Part shown: in pieces, positions 62,338 to 64,000 of the stretch | Layout: every line of letters begins with the position of its first letter | How positions within the stretch are numbered: position 1 is the first letter of the stretch | Assembly: GCF_004804275.1 (NCBI RefSeq) | Contig: NZ_STGI01000005.1 | Location: 186,001-250,000 of the forward strand | Source: Herbaspirillum sp. ST 5-3 | GTDB lineage: Bacteria > Pseudomonadota > Gammaproteobacteria > Burkholderiales > Burkholderiaceae_D | DNA length: 64,000 nucleotides | Reading direction: 5' to 3' | Program-made: the position numbers and the translations under genes | The notes under the pieces: model-generated | The model's database searches: none | Seen by the model: the letters and a program-made list of their open reading frames with translations, nothing else | Told to the model about the DNA's origin: nothing

Positions 62338-63599
62338 CGCTGAAACATCTCCTGTACCTTGTTGATCCCGGCGATCAGGGCATCCACTTCGGCACGCGTG
62401 TTGTACAAGGAGAACGACGCCCGCGCGGTGCCGCTGATGCCGAAGCGCTGCATGATCGGCATCGCGCAATGATGGCCGGCGCGTATCGCGACGCCGTCGT
62501 GGTCGAGAATGGTGCCGATGTCGTGCGGATGCACGCCCTCCAGCGTGAAGGAAAGGATGCTGGCCTTCTGCTGCGCGGTGCCGATGATCTTCAAGCCCTT
62601 GATCCCGCTCGCCAGTTCGGTTGCGTACGCCAGCAGATCGTGCTCATGCGCGGCGATGGCCGCGATGCCGATCGACGTTACATAATCCAGCGCGTGGCCG
62701 AGCCCGATGGCGCCCGCGATATTCGGCGTGCCGGCCTCGAATTTGTATGGCAGCTCGTTGTATAGGGTTTCGCCGAAGGAAACCGAACTGATCATGTCGC
62801 CGCCACCCTGATAAGGCGGCATCGCATCCAGCAGCGCTTCTTTTCCGTACAAGACACCAATGCCGGTCGGCGCAAAGATCTTGTGTCCCGAGAACGCATA
62901 GAAATCGCAGTCAAGCTCGCGCACATCCACGCCAAGGTGCGCAATCGCCTGTGCACCATCCAGCAGCACCGGCACGTCATGCGCATGCGCCATCTCGATG
63001 ATGCGCTTCACCGGCGTAATGGTACCGAGCGCATTCGAGAGATGCGTGATCGCGACCAGCTTTGTGCCGGGACCGATCAAGTGGCCGAGCATCTCGACAT
63101 CCAGCTCGCCGGCTTCGTTCACCGGTACCACGCGCAGTTCCGCGCCAGTCTGGCCGCACACCATCTGCCACGGCACGATGTTGGAGTGATGCTCCATCGC
63201 GCTGACGATGATGTTGTCTTCCGCGGTCAGGCGCGGTCGTGCATAGCTTTGCGCCACCAGGTTGATCGCTTCGGTCGTGCCGCGCACGAACACGATTTCC
63301 CTGGTGCTGGCCGCGTTGATGAAGTGCCGCACCTTTTCGCGCGCCGCTTCATACTGGTCGGTCGCACGCTGGCTCAGCGTATGCACGCCGCGATGCACGT
63401 TGGAATTGGTATGCCGATAGAACGCAGCCTCGGCTTCGATCACCGATACCGGCTTGTGCGTCGTCGCCGCGTTGTCGAGATAGACCAGCGGCTTGCCGCG
63501 AATCGTTTCGCGCAGCACGGGAAAATCCTCGCGCCAGCGGGCGACGTCGCTGTTGATGTGGCCTGGATGTCGCAACACTTCCGATTCCATTTTCATCAC
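62334..63599 (-). CDS. sufS: Cysteine desulfurase SufS
   Basis: The 421-residue PLP enzyme takes sulfur from cysteine. The PLP lysine lies in FSGHKIFAPTGIG, with HHSNIVPWQ and LLDGAQAIAH for cofactor contacts. The active-site Cys is in RAGHHCAMPIM. It overlaps sufU and sufD by four bases each, giving the order sufD-sufS-sufU-sufT on this strand. Confidence 0.95.
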   Translation of the reverse strand: MMKMESEVLRHPGHINSDVARWREDFPVLRETIRGKPLVYLDNAATTHKPVSVIEAEAAFYRHTNSNVHRGVHTLSQRATDQYEAAREKVRHFINAASTREIVFVRGTTEAINLVAQSYARPRLTAEDNIIVSAMEHHSNIVPWQMVCGQTGAELRVVPVNEAGELDVEMLGHLIGPGTKLVAITHLSNALGTITPVKRIIEMAHAHDVPVLLDGAQAIAHLGVDVRELDCDFYAFSGHKIFAPTGIGVLYGKEALLDAMPPYQGGGDMISSVSFGETLYNELPYKFEAGTPNIAGAIGLGHALDYVTSIGIAAIAAHEHDLLAYATELASGIKGLKIIGTAQQKASILSFTLEGVHPHDIGTILDHDGVAIRAGHHCAMPIMQRFGISGTARASFSLYNTRAEVDALIAGINKVQEMFQR

Positions 63600-64000
63600 A
63601 GTTCTCCGAGTCGTTCCTCCTGCCCGATACCGCCCTCCTTCGGAAGACGCGTCAGCAGGATTTGTTCAAGCCGGGACCGCAGGGACGCGACCCGGATGCG
63701 TTCAATCACATCATGCGCGAAGGCATGCACCAGCAGGCTGCGCGCCACGACCTCGTCGATGCCGCGCGAGCGCAGATAGAACAACTGCGTTTCATCCAGC
63801 TGTCCGACCGTCGCGCCGTGATTGCACTTCACATCGTCGGCATAGATTTCCAGTTCCGGCTTGGTGTCGATTTCCGCATCGCGCGACAACAGCAGGTTAT
63901 GGTTGGCCTGATATGCATTGGTCTTCTGCGCGCCGGGCTGCACGATTACCTTGCCGTTGAATACCGCATGCGACTGGCCGTCGAGCACGCCGCGATAGCG
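63596..64000 (-). CDS. sufD: SufD, N-terminal part outside window
   Basis: About 135 C-terminal residues of SufD are visible: SHAVFNGKVIVQPGAQKTNAY in pieces, LLLSRDAEIDTKPELEIYADDVKCNHGATVGQLD split across the family core, then RSRGIDEVVARSLLVHAFA. It is part of the SufBCD scaffold that builds Fe-S clusters. The frame runs off the window edge, so the start is not seen; sufB and sufC are expected beyond it. Confidence 0.92.
   Translation of the reverse strand, partial: RYRGVLDGQSHAVFNGKVIVQPGAQKTNAYQANHNLLLSRDAEIDTKPELEIYADDVKCNHGATVGQLDETQLFYLRSRGIDEVVARSLLVHAFAHDVIERIRVASLRSRLEQILLTRLPKEGGIGQEERLGEL

Overview
The window looks like a chromosomal segment of a GC-rich, denitrifying betaproteobacterium. 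The nir gene order, the cbb3 oxidase, the SUF operon and the surface-protein genes would fit Burkholderiales, perhaps Oxalobacteraceae (Herbaspirillum or Noviherbaspirillum type). This placement is inferred from protein character and gene order; no rRNA, tRNA, CRISPR array or complete insertion sequence was seen.

Region 1 (1-15.5 kb) is a surface-protein export and cAMP signalling block. On the minus strand lie a type I secretion pair (HlyD-type adaptor, cut by the window edge, and a PrtD-type ABC exporter), a small methyltransferase, a 1660-residue RTX/cadherin-repeat protein with a type I secretion tail, and a FecR-domain protein. On the plus strand follow a CHASE2-adenylate cyclase, a TPR/beta-barrel protein, a VanZ-like protein and a Crp-family regulator. 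Three of the minus-strand genes each have a perfect TGTGA-N6-TCACA box placed about 41 bp upstream of a plausible start site. The Crp protein keeps the cAMP-binding and DNA-contact residues of E. coli CRP. The block therefore reads as a self-contained cAMP-Crp circuit controlling surface-protein secretion.

Region 2 (15.7-27.7 kb) is a polysaccharide or glycan block: methyltransferases, two very large double-domain GT4 glycosyltransferases, a multispanning membrane protein, a GtrB/GtrA pair and a Wzt-type ABC ATPase with no permease. Region 3 (27.7-31.6 kb) holds gluQ, rhlE and a Xre-RES toxin-antitoxin pair.

Region 4 (31.6-40.9 kb) is a complete cytochrome cd1 nitrite reductase and heme d1 block: nirE divergent from nirS-C-F-DL-G-H-J-N. 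A 161-bp MITE-like element sits between nirE and nirS. A DUF1801 gene, three orphan small genes and a FIST-GGDEF protein follow.

Region 5 (45.2-53.9 kb) is the most unusual part. It is a nine-gene overlapping operon behind two Fnr/Dnr-type boxes: a 57-residue membrane peptide, a CuA subunit II, a heme-copper subunit I whose active-site tyrosine is glutamine, heme O synthase, SCO, a cytochrome b-ferredoxin-MvhD fusion, a small exported protein, a second heme-copper-like subunit without the CuB His pair, and a heme A synthase. I interpret it as a non-canonical nitric oxide reductase that takes NO from NirS, with its own heme-maturation and electron-input genes. No ordinary norCB is present in the window.

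Region 6 (53.9-64 kb) has a TsdA-like diheme cytochrome, a cbb3 oxidase operon whose CcoN carries a CcoS-like N-terminus, hemN, an FmdE-like gene and the SUF iron-sulfur genes sufT-U-S-D (sufD cut by the window edge). These supply Fe-S clusters and heme for the respiratory enzymes.
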